Shown piece by piece: positions 55,957 to 64,000 of a DNA stretch of 64,000 nt (its first letter is position 1; the number at the start of each line of letters is the position of its first letter). Under the pieces are notes generated by a model. That model worked only from the letters and a program-made list of their open reading frames with translations. It was not told where the DNA came from and ran no database searches. Origin of the DNA: CAVQZA01 sp963718355 (GTDB taxonomy: Bacteria > Actinomycetota > Thermoleophilia > Gaiellales > Gaiellaceae); contig CAVQZA010000016.1 of the NCBI GenBank assembly GCA_963718355.1, positions 62,001 through 126,000 of the forward strand. Reading direction: 5' to 3'. Both the position numbers and the translations under genes were made by a program.

Positions 55957-57201
55957 ATGCGCATCCTCCTCTGGCACGGGTATCTCCTGGGCGGCACGGG
56001 CTCGAACGTCTACTCGCGCGCGCTCGCACGTGAATGGAGCCGCGCCGGGCACGACGTCACCGTCCTCTGCCAGGAACCGCACCCCGAGCTCTACGACACC
56101 GGCGCCGCCACCGTCGTACGCCCCGAGCTCGGCACGCGGCTCCCCGTCTTCGTGCTCGACGACTATGAGGGGCTCGAGGCGGTCCTGCTCCAGGAGATGC
56201 CGTGGGACGAGCGCCGCCGCTACGTCGAGGCGAACGCGCGCGCGATCCGCGAGCTCGCGCCGGCCGACCTTCTCTTCACGAACCACATCCTGCTCGGCGG
56301 CCCCGTCGGCGCCGCGGCCGGCCTGCCGTTTCGCGTCAAGGCTCACGGCTCCGAGCTCGAGTACTCGATGCGCGGCAGGCCGGAGCTGATCGACTGGGCC
56401 CTCGAGTCCCTCACCGAGGCCGAGGCGCTGTACGTCGGCTCCGAGCACATCCGCGCAGTCGTCGACGACGTGATGGGCCTGATCGAGCGCGTCGTCGAGG
56501 TGCCACCCGGGGTCGACATCGACGAGTTCCGTCCGCAGCCGCGCGACGAGGCGCTCGCGGCCCTGCTCGAGGAGGCCCGCCGCGACCCGCCCAACCCCGG
56601 CAACGCCAACGACCGGATCCCGGACGAGGGCAACGCCGCCCGGCTCGAGGCCTTCCTCGCCGGCGACCGTCCCACGATCGTCTTTGTCGGGAAGCTGATC
56701 TACAACAAGGGCGTACAGGTGCTGTTCGAAGCGCTCCGTGACATCGACGCGCGCGCACTGATCGTCGGCTTCGGCGACTACCGCGCGGAGCTCGAGGCGC
56801 TCGCTCCGCCGGACACGTTGTTCACCGGCGCGCTCGAGCATCGCCACCTTCGCCACCTGCTACCGCTCGCCGACATCTCGGTCGTTCCCTCGATCTTCCC
56901 CGAGGCGTTCGGGATGGTCGCGGCCGAAGCCGCCGCGGCCGGCGTTCCTCCCATAGTCGCGCGGCATTCGGGACTCGCCGAGGTGGCGGCGGGAATCGAG
57001 GACGAGTACCCGCCCGAGCATCGCAATCTCGCCGGCTTCGAGAACGGCGATGCGGCGGACCTCCAGGCCAAGCTGCGTCGCATGCTCGCGCTCCCACCGG
57101 CCGAGCGCCGGGCTCTGGGCACGGCCGCGCGCCGCGCCGTCGTCGAGCACTGGAGCTGGACGGCCGTCGCACGACGCCTCCTCCAGCCCGTCGAGGGATA
57201 A
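55957..57201 (+). CDS. GT4-family glycosyltransferase
   Basis: This 414-residue GT-B enzyme begins with LLWHGYLLGGTGSNVYSRAL (the Gly-rich acceptor-side loop), has the central VEVPPGVDIDEF, IVFVGKLIYNKGVQVLFEAL and the donor-binding motif SIFPEAFGMVAAEAAAAG with the two EX7E-like glutamates. A loop of about 40 residues after VDIDEF (Asp/Asn/Pro-rich) is an insertion relative to common GT4 members. It is probably cytoplasmic and involved in glycolipid, polysaccharide or small-molecule glycosylation. Confidence 0.87.
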   Translation: MRILLWHGYLLGGTGSNVYSRALAREWSRAGHDVTVLCQEPHPELYDTGAATVVRPELGTRLPVFVLDDYEGLEAVLLQEMPWDERRRYVEANARAIRELAPADLLFTNHILLGGPVGAAAGLPFRVKAHGSELEYSMRGRPELIDWALESLTEAEALYVGSEHIRAVVDDVMGLIERVVEVPPGVDIDEFRPQPRDEALAALLEEARRDPPNPGNANDRIPDEGNAARLEAFLAGDRPTIVFVGKLIYNKGVQVLFEALRDIDARALIVGFGDYRAELEALAPPDTLFTGALEHRHLRHLLPLADISVVPSIFPEAFGMVAAEAAAAGVPPIVARHSGLAEVAAGIEDEYPPEHRNLAGFENGDAADLQAKLRRMLALPPAERRALGTAARRAVVEHWSWTAVARRLLQPVEG

Positions 57202-57213
57202 CCTTCCCGCACC

Positions 57214-58371
57214 ATGGGCGACGCTCAGCGCCTCAGCCCGGACGAGCAGCTCCGCTTCGCGCGGGAGCAGTTCGAGTCCGCGCGTGACTTCACGGTCGCC
57301 ATCGAGGAGGAGTTCGCCCTGCTCGATCCCGGCACGCTCGCGCTCGTCAATCGCTTCGAGGACGTCCACGCCGCGGCGCAGGGCACCGAGCTCGAGCCCA
57401 ATCTCGTGGGCGAGCTGATCGCCTCCGAGGTCGAGGTCAAGACAGGCCTCTGCGAGAACTTCGGCGAAGCTGCCCAAGCTCTCGGTGAGCGCCGCACCCA
57501 GCTCACTGCGCTCACCGACGGGCTCGGGCTCGCGCTCGGGGCCACCGGCAGCCATCCGTGGAGCGCCTGGCAGGAGCAGCGGATCATCGACACGCCGCAC
57601 TACCGCCGCAACGACGAGCTGCTGCGCTACGTCGTCTGGCAGAACAACACCTTCGGCCTCCACGTGCACGTCGCGATCAACGGCGCCGACCGTGCGGTGC
57701 AGGTCTGTAGTGCGCTCCGTGCGTTTCTGCCCGACCTGCTCGCGCTCTCGGCGAGCTCACCGTTCCTCGAGGGCCGCGACACGGGTCTCCACTCCGTCAG
57801 GACGCAGGTCTTCACGCGGATGTTCCCGCGTTGCGGCGTCCCCGACAGCTTCGCCGGCTGGGACGAGTGGGAGACCTACGTCCGCTTCCTCTACGAAACG
57901 GGCTCGATCGACGAGTACACCCAGATCTGGTGGAGCGTCCGCCCGCACCTCGCGTTCCCGACTGTCGAGGTTCGGATCTGCGACGCGCAGCCCGACCTCG
58001 GGGAGTCGCGTGCGCTCACCGCGCTGATCCATTCGCTGATCGTGCGCGTTGCACATGCGATCGACGAGGGGGAGCCGCTGGCGGAGCATCCGCACCGGCT
58101 GATCGAGGAGAACATGTGGCGCGCGATCCGCTACGGCCTCTCCGGCGAGCTGATCGACCTGGACCGCGGCGTCGCGGTGCCCGCGCGCGCCCGGATCGAG
58201 CAGCTGCTCGACTGGGTGGCGCCGGCCGCCGAGGAGATCGGCGCCGCGCCGTTCCTCGCGATACCCGCGGCGAATGCCACGGAGCGGCAGCTCGCGCGGC
58301 TCGCCGAGGGCGCGTCGCTCGAAGAGATCTACGCCGAGCAGGTCCTGCGTCCGGAGCGCGTCGGTGGCTGA
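57214..58371 (+). CDS. Carboxylate-amine ligase (GCS2/YbdK family)
   Basis: This 385-residue ligase of the GCS2 family shows FTVAIEEEFALLDP (ATP/metal acidic cluster), ASEVEVKTGLCENF, GATGSHPW, FGLHVHVAING and FPTVEVRICDAQ. The family forms gamma-glutamyl or related amide bonds, and YbdK has weak glutamate-cysteine ligase activity; which carboxylate and amine are used here is unknown. A TAACCT -10 (57199-57204) lies nine bases before the ATG. The next gene overlaps by 8 bp. Confidence 0.88.
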   Translation: MGDAQRLSPDEQLRFAREQFESARDFTVAIEEEFALLDPGTLALVNRFEDVHAAAQGTELEPNLVGELIASEVEVKTGLCENFGEAAQALGERRTQLTALTDGLGLALGATGSHPWSAWQEQRIIDTPHYRRNDELLRYVVWQNNTFGLHVHVAINGADRAVQVCSALRAFLPDLLALSASSPFLEGRDTGLHSVRTQVFTRMFPRCGVPDSFAGWDEWETYVRFLYETGSIDEYTQIWWSVRPHLAFPTVEVRICDAQPDLGESRALTALIHSLIVRVAHAIDEGEPLAEHPHRLIEENMWRAIRYGLSGELIDLDRGVAVPARARIEQLLDWVAPAAEEIGAAPFLAIPAANATERQLARLAEGASLEEIYAEQVLRPERVGG

Positions 58372-58651
58372 GGGGCCTTCGGCCGACGAGCTCGTCGAGG
58401 AGCTGCGGCGGGCCAAGGTCTCCGATCTGCTCGTCCACACGCTCTCGATGGTCGCCTCCATGGGCTTCGCGAAGCTCGCGCCGGAGGGGCGTGACCTCGA
58501 GCAGGCGAAGATCGCGATCGAGGCGCTGCGCGCGCTCACGCCGGTGCTCGAGGGCGAGGTCGATGAGTCGGTCATCCGTGACTTCGGCCAGGTGCTCGCG
58601 AACCTCCAGCTCGCATACGCCGACGCGGCGAAGACCGACGCAGCGACCTGA
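58364..58651 (+). CDS. DUF1844 protein
   Basis: This 95-residue protein is predicted to be all-helical: LVHTLSMVASMGFAKLAP is the DUF1844 core, followed by DLEQAKIAIEALRALTPVL and VIRDFGQVLANLQLAY. The family is widespread with no assigned biochemical function. The GTG at 58364 overlaps the GCS2 stop by 8 bp; an upstream ATG at 58274 lies in the ligase gene and would add only Arg/Ser-rich sequence. Confidence 0.85.
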   Translation: MAEGPSADELVEELRRAKVSDLLVHTLSMVASMGFAKLAPEGRDLEQAKIAIEALRALTPVLEGEVDESVIRDFGQVLANLQLAYADAAKTDAAT

Positions 58652-58722
58652 CCGTCGCTTGTGATACAAAACGGCCCGCGCCGAGGCAGGCTCGGCACTG
58701 ACTTTGTGAGGAGAGCCGAGCG

Positions 58723-60762
58723 ATGAACTTCTTCAACGATCATGCGGTCGCATTCGCGCTGGTCTGCGCGGTGCTCGCGATTGCCTGGGGCGTGGGCCTC
58801 ATCGTCTGGCTGCTCAAGCAGCCCCAGGGCAACGAGCGGATGCAGGAGATCTCGCGCGCCGTGCAGGAGGGAGCCGCGGCCTACCTGAAAAAGCAGTACA
58901 CGACGATCGCGTTCGTCGCGATCGCCCCGTTCCTGCTGATCGGCTTCTACAACCAGCTCGGCTGGGGCACCGCGGTGGGCTTCCTGATCGGCGCGTTGCT
59001 CTCCGCCGCCGCCGGCTTCATCGGGATGAACGTCGCCGTGCGCTCGAACGCCCGCACTGCCGAGGCCGCACGCTCGGGCCTCAAGCCCGCGCTCAACGTC
59101 GCCTTCCGCGCCGGCTCGGTCACCGGCCTCCTCGTCGTCGGCCTCGCGCTGCTCGGCGTCGCCGGCTACTACGCGATCCTCACGAACTGGTTCGACGTCT
59201 CGCAGGATCGCGCGATCAACGACCTCGTCGGGCTCGCCTTCGGCGGTTCGCTGATCTCGGTGTTCGCACGTCTCGGCGGCGGCATCTTCACCAAGGCGGC
59301 CGACGTCGGCGCCGACCTCGTCGGCAAGATCGAGGCCGGGATCCCCGAGGACGACCCGCGCAACCCGGCAGTGATCGCCGACAACGTGGGCGACAACGTC
59401 GGCGACTGCGCCGGCATGGCGGCAGACCTCTTCGAGACCTATGCCGTCACCGCGGTCGCGGTGATGCTGCTCGGCACTTCGTTCCCGACCTCCGACCTCG
59501 CGCTCTATCCGCTCGCGATCGGCGGCATCTCGATCATCGCCTCGATCATCGGCACCTTCTTCGCACGCATCGGCCGCGGCGGCTCGATCATGAACGCGCT
59601 CTACAAGAGCGTGCTCGTCGCCACCGTCCTGTCGGCGATCGGCTTCATCCCGGTGACGAGGGCCTTCGACCACGGCGCCTTCAGCTTCAACGATCTCTAC
59701 TTCTCGGCGCTCACGGGCCTCGTCGTCACCTTCCTGCTCGTCGCGATCACCGAGTACTACACGGGCTCGCGCTGGAATCCCGTCAAGGAGATTGCCAGGG
59801 CCTCGCAGACCGGCCATGCGACGAACATCATCGAAGGCCTCGCGATCGGGATGCGCGCCACCGCGCTCCCCGTGATCGTGATCGCCGGCGGCATCCTCGT
59901 CGCGCACCACTTCGCCGGCCTCTACGGCATCGGCGTCGCGGTGATGGCGCAGCTGTCGATGACCGGCCTGATCGTCGCGCTCGACGCCTACGGCCCGGTC
60001 ACCGACAACGCGGGCGGGATCGCCGAGATGGCGCACCTGCCCGAGTCGGTGCGCACGATCACCGACGCGCTCGACTCGGTCGGCAACACGACGAAAGCCG
60101 TCACGAAGGGCTACGCGATCGGCTCGGCGGCGCTCGCCGCGCTCGTCCTCTTCGACAGCTACACCAAGGGGCTCGCGGACCAGGGTCACGCGACGGTGTT
60201 CAGCCTCAGCGACGCCTGGGTGATCGCAGGTCTCTTCATCGGCGGCCTGATGCCGTTCCTGTTCGCCTCGCTCGCGATGACCGCGGTCGGGCGCGTCGGC
60301 GGCGAGGTCGTTACCGAGGTGCGCCGCCAGTTCCGCGAGCACCCGGGGATCATGGAGGGCACCGAGCTGCCCGACTATGCGACCACCGTCAGCATCGTCA
60401 CGGGCCGCGCGATCCAGAACATGATGCTGCCCGCGGCGATCCCGATCCTCTTCCCGATCGTGATCGGGATCATCAGCGTCAAGATGCTCGGCGGGCTCCT
60501 GATCGGGACGATCGTGACCGGCCTCTTCCTCGCGATCGCGATGACCTCGGGCGGCGGCGCCTGGGACAACGCGAAGAAGCTGATCGAGGACGGCGCCTAC
60601 GGCGGCAAGGGCTCCGAGGCCCACGCGGCCGCGGTCACCGGCGACACGGTCGGCGATCCCTACAAGGACACGGCCGGGCCCGCGATCAACCCGATGATCA
60701 AGATCACGAACATCGTCGCGATCCTGATCATTCCGCTGCTCGTCTCGATTCACTGGTCATAA
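58723..60762 (+). CDS. hppA: K+-independent H+-translocating pyrophosphatase
   Basis: This 679-residue membrane pump has about 16 helices and hydrolyses PPi while exporting protons (or, in reverse, makes PPi). Catalytic segments are [20 protein letters not shown] and [19 protein letters not shown], with [16 protein letters not shown] near residue 454. The Lys at residue 458 in GNTTKA marks the K+-independent subclass. SD is GAGGAGAG before the ATG. A 6-bp stem (GCCGAG/CTCGGC, 58680-58696) lies in the leader. Thematically linked to the PPi-type phosphofructokinase. Confidence 0.96.
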   Translation: MNFFNDHAVAFALVCAVLAIAWGVGLIVWLLKQPQGNERMQEISRAVQEGAAAYLKKQYTTIAFVAIAPFLLIGFYNQLGWGTAVGFLIGALLSAAAGFIGMNVAVRSNARTAEAARSGLKPALNVAFRAGSVTGLLVVGLALLGVAGYYAILTNWFDVSQDRAINDLVGLAFGGSLISVFARLGGGIFTKAADVGADLVGKIEAGIPEDDPRNPAVIADNVGDNVGDCAGMAADLFETYAVTAVAVMLLGTSFPTSDLALYPLAIGGISIIASIIGTFFARIGRGGSIMNALYKSVLVATVLSAIGFIPVTRAFDHGAFSFNDLYFSALTGLVVTFLLVAITEYYTGSRWNPVKEIARASQTGHATNIIEGLAIGMRATALPVIVIAGGILVAHHFAGLYGIGVAVMAQLSMTGLIVALDAYGPVTDNAGGIAEMAHLPESVRTITDALDSVGNTTKAVTKGYAIGSAALAALVLFDSYTKGLADQGHATVFSLSDAWVIAGLFIGGLMPFLFASLAMTAVGRVGGEVVTEVRRQFREHPGIMEGTELPDYATTVSIVTGRAIQNMMLPAAIPILFPIVIGIISVKMLGGLLIGTIVTGLFLAIAMTSGGGAWDNAKKLIEDGAYGGKGSEAHAAAVTGDTVGDPYKDTAGPAINPMIKITNIVAILIIPLLVSIHWS

Positions 60763-60805
60763 CGTGACGGTGTCCGCAGTCGCGGACCGGGAGTAGATTC
60801 CAGCA

Positions 60806-62701
60806 ATGGGTCGTAGGGGGCGGGAGCAGCACGGGCTCGAGCGGGTCCTCGGGACTCCGGCGCTCTTCGCCACGGCCTACGGAAACGTCGGCTCGTCGAT
60901 CTACTACGCGCTCGGCGTCACCGCGGTCTACGCGCTCGGCCTGACGCCGGCCGTCTTCATCATCGCGGGCCTGATCTTCGCGGCGACGGCGGCGACCTAC
61001 GCGGAGGGAACTGTCCGCTACCCGGAGGCCGGCGGCTCGTCGAGCTTCGCGCGCCACGCCTTCAACGAGTTCGTCAGCTTCCTCGCCGCATGGGCGCAGA
61101 TGCTCAACTACGTCGCGACGATCGCAATCTCCGCCTTCTTCGTGCCGCACTACCTCTCGATCTTCTGGCCGCCGCTGCGTCAGAACCCGTGGGACATCGT
61201 CGGCGGGATCGTCGTCGTCGCGGTGCTCGCGGCCCTCAACATCGTCGGCATCCAGGAGTCGGCCAAGCTCAACGTGCTTCTCGCCGTCGTCGACTTCATC
61301 ACCCAGATCCTGCTCGTCGGGCTCGGGTTCGTGCTCGTCTTCAGCCCGGCCATCCTGCGCGCGAACATCCACTGGGGGATCGCGCCGACCTGGAGTCAGT
61401 TCTTCCTCGCGATCCCGGTGGCGATGCTGGCCTACACGGGAATCGAGACGGTCTCGAACTTAGCCGAGGAGGCACGCGATCCGGTCCGCACGATCCCGAA
61501 CTCGATCAAGCTCGTCGCCGGCGCCGTCTTCACGATCTACTTCACGCTGCCGTGGGTCGCGCTCTCGGCGATGCCCGTCACCTACGTGAACGGCAAGTAC
61601 CAGACGCTGCTCGGCGAGCCGCCGCCGACGGGATTCGCGAACGACCCGGTGCTCGGAGTCGTCGAGAACCTCGGCCTGCACGGGATGGTGCTCAGCGCGG
61701 CGAAGGTCTACGTCGGCATCCTCGCCGCGACGATCCTCTTCATCGCCACGAACGCGGGCGTGATCGGCGCGTCGCGAATCACCTACGCGATGGCGAGCTA
61801 CCGGCAGCTGCCGAGCGTGTTCCGCCTGCTCCATCCGCGCTTCAAGACGCCGTGGCTCTCGATTCTCTTCTTCGCGGGAATCGTGCCGGCGCTCGTGATC
61901 CTGCCCGGCAAGACCGCGTTTCTCGGCACGATCTACGCCTTCGGCGCGACCTTCTCGTTCACCGTCGCGCACGCGTCGATCATCGCGCTGCGGGTTCGCC
62001 ACGGTGAGGACGAGCTCGCCTATCGCGCGCGCCCGAACTTCATGTGGCGCGGGATCAACTGGCCGCTGTTCGCGATCCTCGGCGGCCTCGGCACCGGCCT
62101 CTCCTGGCTCGTGATCGTCGTCCAGTCGCCGGCTGCGCGCTGGGCGGGGATCGGCTGGCTCGCGCTCGGAGCGCTCTTCTTCATCTTCTACCGCCGCCGC
62201 GTCGTGCATGCGTCGCTCACCGAGACGGTGCGCGCGCCGATCGTGATCGGTCCCGGCGTCGCGCTCGAGTACCGCAACATCCTCGTGCCGATGGGGCCTG
62301 ACCGCGAGTCGGAGGAGGCAGTCGACCTGGCCTGCCGCCTCGCCGCCGAGCGTCGCGCGACCGTCGTTGCGATCACGGTGATCGAGGTGCCGCTGCACAA
62401 GCCGCTCGACATCGAGTTGCCGGAGGAGGAGTTCGGCGCCGACATGTTGCTCGACGAGGCGAAGCGGATCGGCGACACGTTCGGCGTGAAGGTGATCGGC
62501 CGCGTCGTGCGCGCTCGCAGCTTCGGCCGCGCCGTCGTGGAGGAGGCCGAGCGCCGCGGCTCCGAGATCGTCGTCGTCGGCGCCGACCGCCGCGACCGCG
62601 GGCTCAGCAAGAAGGAGCTCTTCAGCGAGACCGTCGACTACATCCTCAAACATGCACCGTGCCGCGTGCTCGTCGCGGCCGCGAGGAGAGCCGCCGCGTG
62701 A
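60806..62701 (+). CDS. APC-superfamily permease fused to universal stress protein domain
   Basis: This 631-residue protein has about twelve membrane helices (residues 15-460), including the APC start YGNVGSSIYYALG and GIETVSNLAEEARDPVRTIP. A C-terminal cytoplasmic UspA domain (about 490-630) has NILVPMGPDRESEEAV, VVVGADRRDRG and a VxxIL-H-APCRVLV end. The fusion suggests transport gated by nucleotide binding to Usp, as proposed for similar proteins. Substrate is an amino acid or amine by family, not proven. A TAGATT -10 (60794-60799) lies six bases before the ATG. The stop overlaps the next gene by 4 bp. Confidence 0.9.
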   Translation: MGRRGREQHGLERVLGTPALFATAYGNVGSSIYYALGVTAVYALGLTPAVFIIAGLIFAATAATYAEGTVRYPEAGGSSSFARHAFNEFVSFLAAWAQMLNYVATIAISAFFVPHYLSIFWPPLRQNPWDIVGGIVVVAVLAALNIVGIQESAKLNVLLAVVDFITQILLVGLGFVLVFSPAILRANIHWGIAPTWSQFFLAIPVAMLAYTGIETVSNLAEEARDPVRTIPNSIKLVAGAVFTIYFTLPWVALSAMPVTYVNGKYQTLLGEPPPTGFANDPVLGVVENLGLHGMVLSAAKVYVGILAATILFIATNAGVIGASRITYAMASYRQLPSVFRLLHPRFKTPWLSILFFAGIVPALVILPGKTAFLGTIYAFGATFSFTVAHASIIALRVRHGEDELAYRARPNFMWRGINWPLFAILGGLGTGLSWLVIVVQSPAARWAGIGWLALGALFFIFYRRRVVHASLTETVRAPIVIGPGVALEYRNILVPMGPDRESEEAVDLACRLAAERRATVVAITVIEVPLHKPLDIELPEEEFGADMLLDEAKRIGDTFGVKVIGRVVRARSFGRAVVEEAERRGSEIVVVGADRRDRGLSKKELFSETVDYILKHAPCRVLVAAARRAAA

Positions 62702-62868
62702 GGGCCTACCGCACCTCGATCGCCGTTCTCTCCTCGGTGTTCATCGCACTCGGCTTCGTGCTCCTGATCCGGACGGCTTTCGCCGGCGGTGGCATCGGCT
62801 TCCTCTTCGGCGCGCTCTTCATCGCGCTCGGTACAGGCCGCCTCTGGCTGCTGAGGAACAAGAAGTAA
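62698..62868 (+). CDS. Small membrane protein between two permeases, 56 residues
   Basis: This small protein has two hydrophobic segments (about residues 8-24 and 28-48; ends GRLWLLRNKK) and begins with GTG overlapping the upstream stop by 4 bp. Its TAA overlaps the ATG of the next permease by one base. It is therefore translationally coupled on both sides and may be an accessory subunit of one or both transporters. No family is recognised. Confidence 0.75.
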   Translation: MRAYRTSIAVLSSVFIALGFVLLIRTAFAGGGIGFLFGALFIALGTGRLWLLRNKK

Positions 62869-64000
62869 TGGCCCGCAAGCTGCCTCGCCTCCAGCGCGTG
62901 CTCGACGTCCCGGCGCTCGCCTCGATCGCCTACAGCGAGATCGCCTCGTCGATCTACTTCGCCCTCGGCATCATCGCCGAGCAGGCGCTCGGGCTGACAC
63001 CGGCGATCCTGTTCATCACCGGCGTGCTCTTCCTGCTCGTCGCGCTCTCCTACGCGGAAGGCACCACGGCGATCCCGGAGACGGGCGGTGCGGCGACGTT
63101 CACCCGTATCGCCTTCAACGACTTCGCCGGCTTCGCCACGGGCTGGGTGTTGTTCCTCGACTACCTGATCGTGATCGCGCTCTCGGCGCTGTTTCTGCCG
63201 CACTACCTCGGCTACTCGCTGCACATGCACGGTCTCGAGGACGAGCCATGGGATGTCGTCGTGGCAGTCGGCGTCGTGACCGGGATCACGGCGGTCCGGC
63301 TCGTGCGCCGGCCGAGCCTGCACCGGATCGGGCTCGTCGTAGCGCTCGTCGATCTCGTCACACAGGTGCTACTCGTGGTGCTCGGCTTCGCGCTCCTGTT
63401 CTCCACCGACCTGCTGACCCACGGGATCTCGATCGGCGCCGCGCCGTCGTGGCACCAGTTCGCGTTCGCCCTGCCGCTTGCGATGCTCGCGTTCACCGGC
63501 CTGGAGACCGTCGCGAACCTGGCCGAGGAGGCGCGCGAGCCCGGCCGCGACCTCCCGCGCAGCCTCTTCGGCGCGCTCAGCGCGGTGGTCGTGATCTACG
63601 TCCTGATCGCGATCGTCGGTCTGTCCGCGTTCCCCGTGGAGAACGGCTCGACGGCGCTCGGCACGACATGGGGTGGGGCGCCGCTGATGGGGATCGTCTC
63701 AGCGCTGCGTGAGCAGCTGCCGGTGTGGATCGGCGACATGCTGAACGTCTACGTCGGCGTCACGGGCGCGCTGATCCTGTTGATGGCCGCCACGACCTCG
63801 GTCTCCGGGATCGGCCGGCTCGCCTACTCGCTCGGCGAGCACGGGCAGCTGCCCAGGCGCTTCGGCCTTCTCAACAGGCGCACGCTCACCTCGCCCGACG
63901 CGCTCATCTCAGCCGCCGTGATCTCGATCGGGCTGATCGTCGCGACGTCGTGGCTCGCCCATCCCGAGACGTTCCTCGCCAGCCTGTACAGCTTCGGCGT
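62868..64000 (+). CDS. Second APC-superfamily permease, 3' end outside window
   Basis: 377 residues are visible before the window ends, with no stop codon. The sequence parallels the preceding permease: YSEIASSIYFALGIIAEQALG, YAEGTTAIPETGGAATF, LPLAMLAFTGLETVANLAEEARE and a later helix pair with VSGIGRLAYSLGEHGQLP. At least ten membrane helices are present; whether it also has a Usp domain cannot be seen. It begins one base before the end of the small membrane protein gene. Probably a paralogue with different substrate preference. Confidence 0.92.
   Translation, partial: MARKLPRLQRVLDVPALASIAYSEIASSIYFALGIIAEQALGLTPAILFITGVLFLLVALSYAEGTTAIPETGGAATFTRIAFNDFAGFATGWVLFLDYLIVIALSALFLPHYLGYSLHMHGLEDEPWDVVVAVGVVTGITAVRLVRRPSLHRIGLVVALVDLVTQVLLVVLGFALLFSTDLLTHGISIGAAPSWHQFAFALPLAMLAFTGLETVANLAEEAREPGRDLPRSLFGALSAVVVIYVLIAIVGLSAFPVENGSTALGTTWGGAPLMGIVSALREQLPVWIGDMLNVYVGVTGALILLMAATTSVSGIGRLAYSLGEHGQLPRRFGLLNRRTLTSPDALISAAVISIGLIVATSWLAHPETFLASLYSFG

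Noticed and set aside
57757..60753. Open antisense frame of nearly 1000 codons opposite hppA and the GCS2 gene
   Set aside because: Same reason: a shadow of biased third positions; composition is dominated by Arg, Asp, Glu and His with no domain.

Overview
The window is a GC-rich, very densely coded piece of bacterial chromosome. No gene-free stretch is longer than about 185 bases, and there is no insertion sequence, prophage, rRNA operon or CRISPR array. Gene content and signals point to the Actinobacteria: tandem GTG/ATG-TGA overlaps, a phoH-ybeY-dgkA-cdd-era cluster, a phosphofructokinase with actinobacterial pyrophosphate-type residues, Rex, and many start codons that sit 6-13 nt behind a TAnnnT -10 box (leaderless or near-leaderless transcription). 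A deep-branching lineage such as Thermoleophilia (Gaiellales/Solirubrobacterales) fits best, but that placement is inference. Two long genes are split by single-base frameshifts, one beside a G5 run, so the source may be a draft or metagenome assembly, or the genes may be decaying.

Layout. 1-3176 (+): phoH (5' truncated), ybeY, an undecaprenol-kinase/PAP2 fusion, cdd and era, each overlapping the next by 4 bp. 3334-6513 (+): deoC with a full and a truncated aldehyde dehydrogenase (deoxyribose catabolism). 6538-10495 (+): a TrpC-like barrel lacking catalytic residues, a GT39-type membrane glycosyltransferase, a secreted protein and an exported Dyp-like protein. 10492-13978 (-): NlpC/P60 hydrolase, HAD phosphatase, phosphofructokinase, Tat-exported ferritin-like protein and tRNA-Leu(CAA). 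14123-19331 (+): a complete branched-chain amino-acid-type ABC operon livKHMGF with a strong stem-loop after livK. 19328-20839 (-): LarA-like protein. 20859-26000 (+): polA, rpsA, coaE, lytic transglycosylase. 26052-27433 (+): a ribbon-helix-helix regulator, a 38-residue basic peptide and a DUF4097 protein behind a repeated operator. 27453-37809: uvrB, a MazEF-type module, ppc, phosphoesterase, MarR plus dienelactone hydrolase, and uvrA with an SOS box. 37868-46337: lipoproteins, a 2H phosphoesterase/VOC divergent pair, Yip1-family protein, cytochrome c, and panB-panC-DUF2520. 46392-53318: FmdB zinc ribbon, family 4 UDG, a frameshifted LolA-like gene, the tRNA t6A set tsaE-tsaB-rimI-tsaD, and a frameshifted subtilase. 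53343-64000: gdhA, glutaredoxin-like, rex, DUF1272, GT4, GCS2, DUF1844, the proton-pumping pyrophosphatase hppA, and two APC permeases around a 56-residue membrane protein (the second is cut by the window end).

How the parts fit. A phosphofructokinase predicted to use PPi and a K+-independent H+-PPase suggest pyrophosphate is used as an energy currency. deoC and cdd indicate nucleoside salvage; ppc and gdhA connect carbon and nitrogen flux; Rex provides NADH sensing. Six of the eight convergent gene pairs overlap by exactly 4 bp, five of them through a palindromic CTAG that is a TAG stop on both strands. The most interesting places are the 26.0-27.4 kb regulator/peptide/DUF4097 operon with its 11-bp-phased operator, the shared divergent promoter at 39.06 kb, the pervasive leaderless architecture, and two genes (coaE and the glutaredoxin-like gene) with no ATG, GTG or TTG start.
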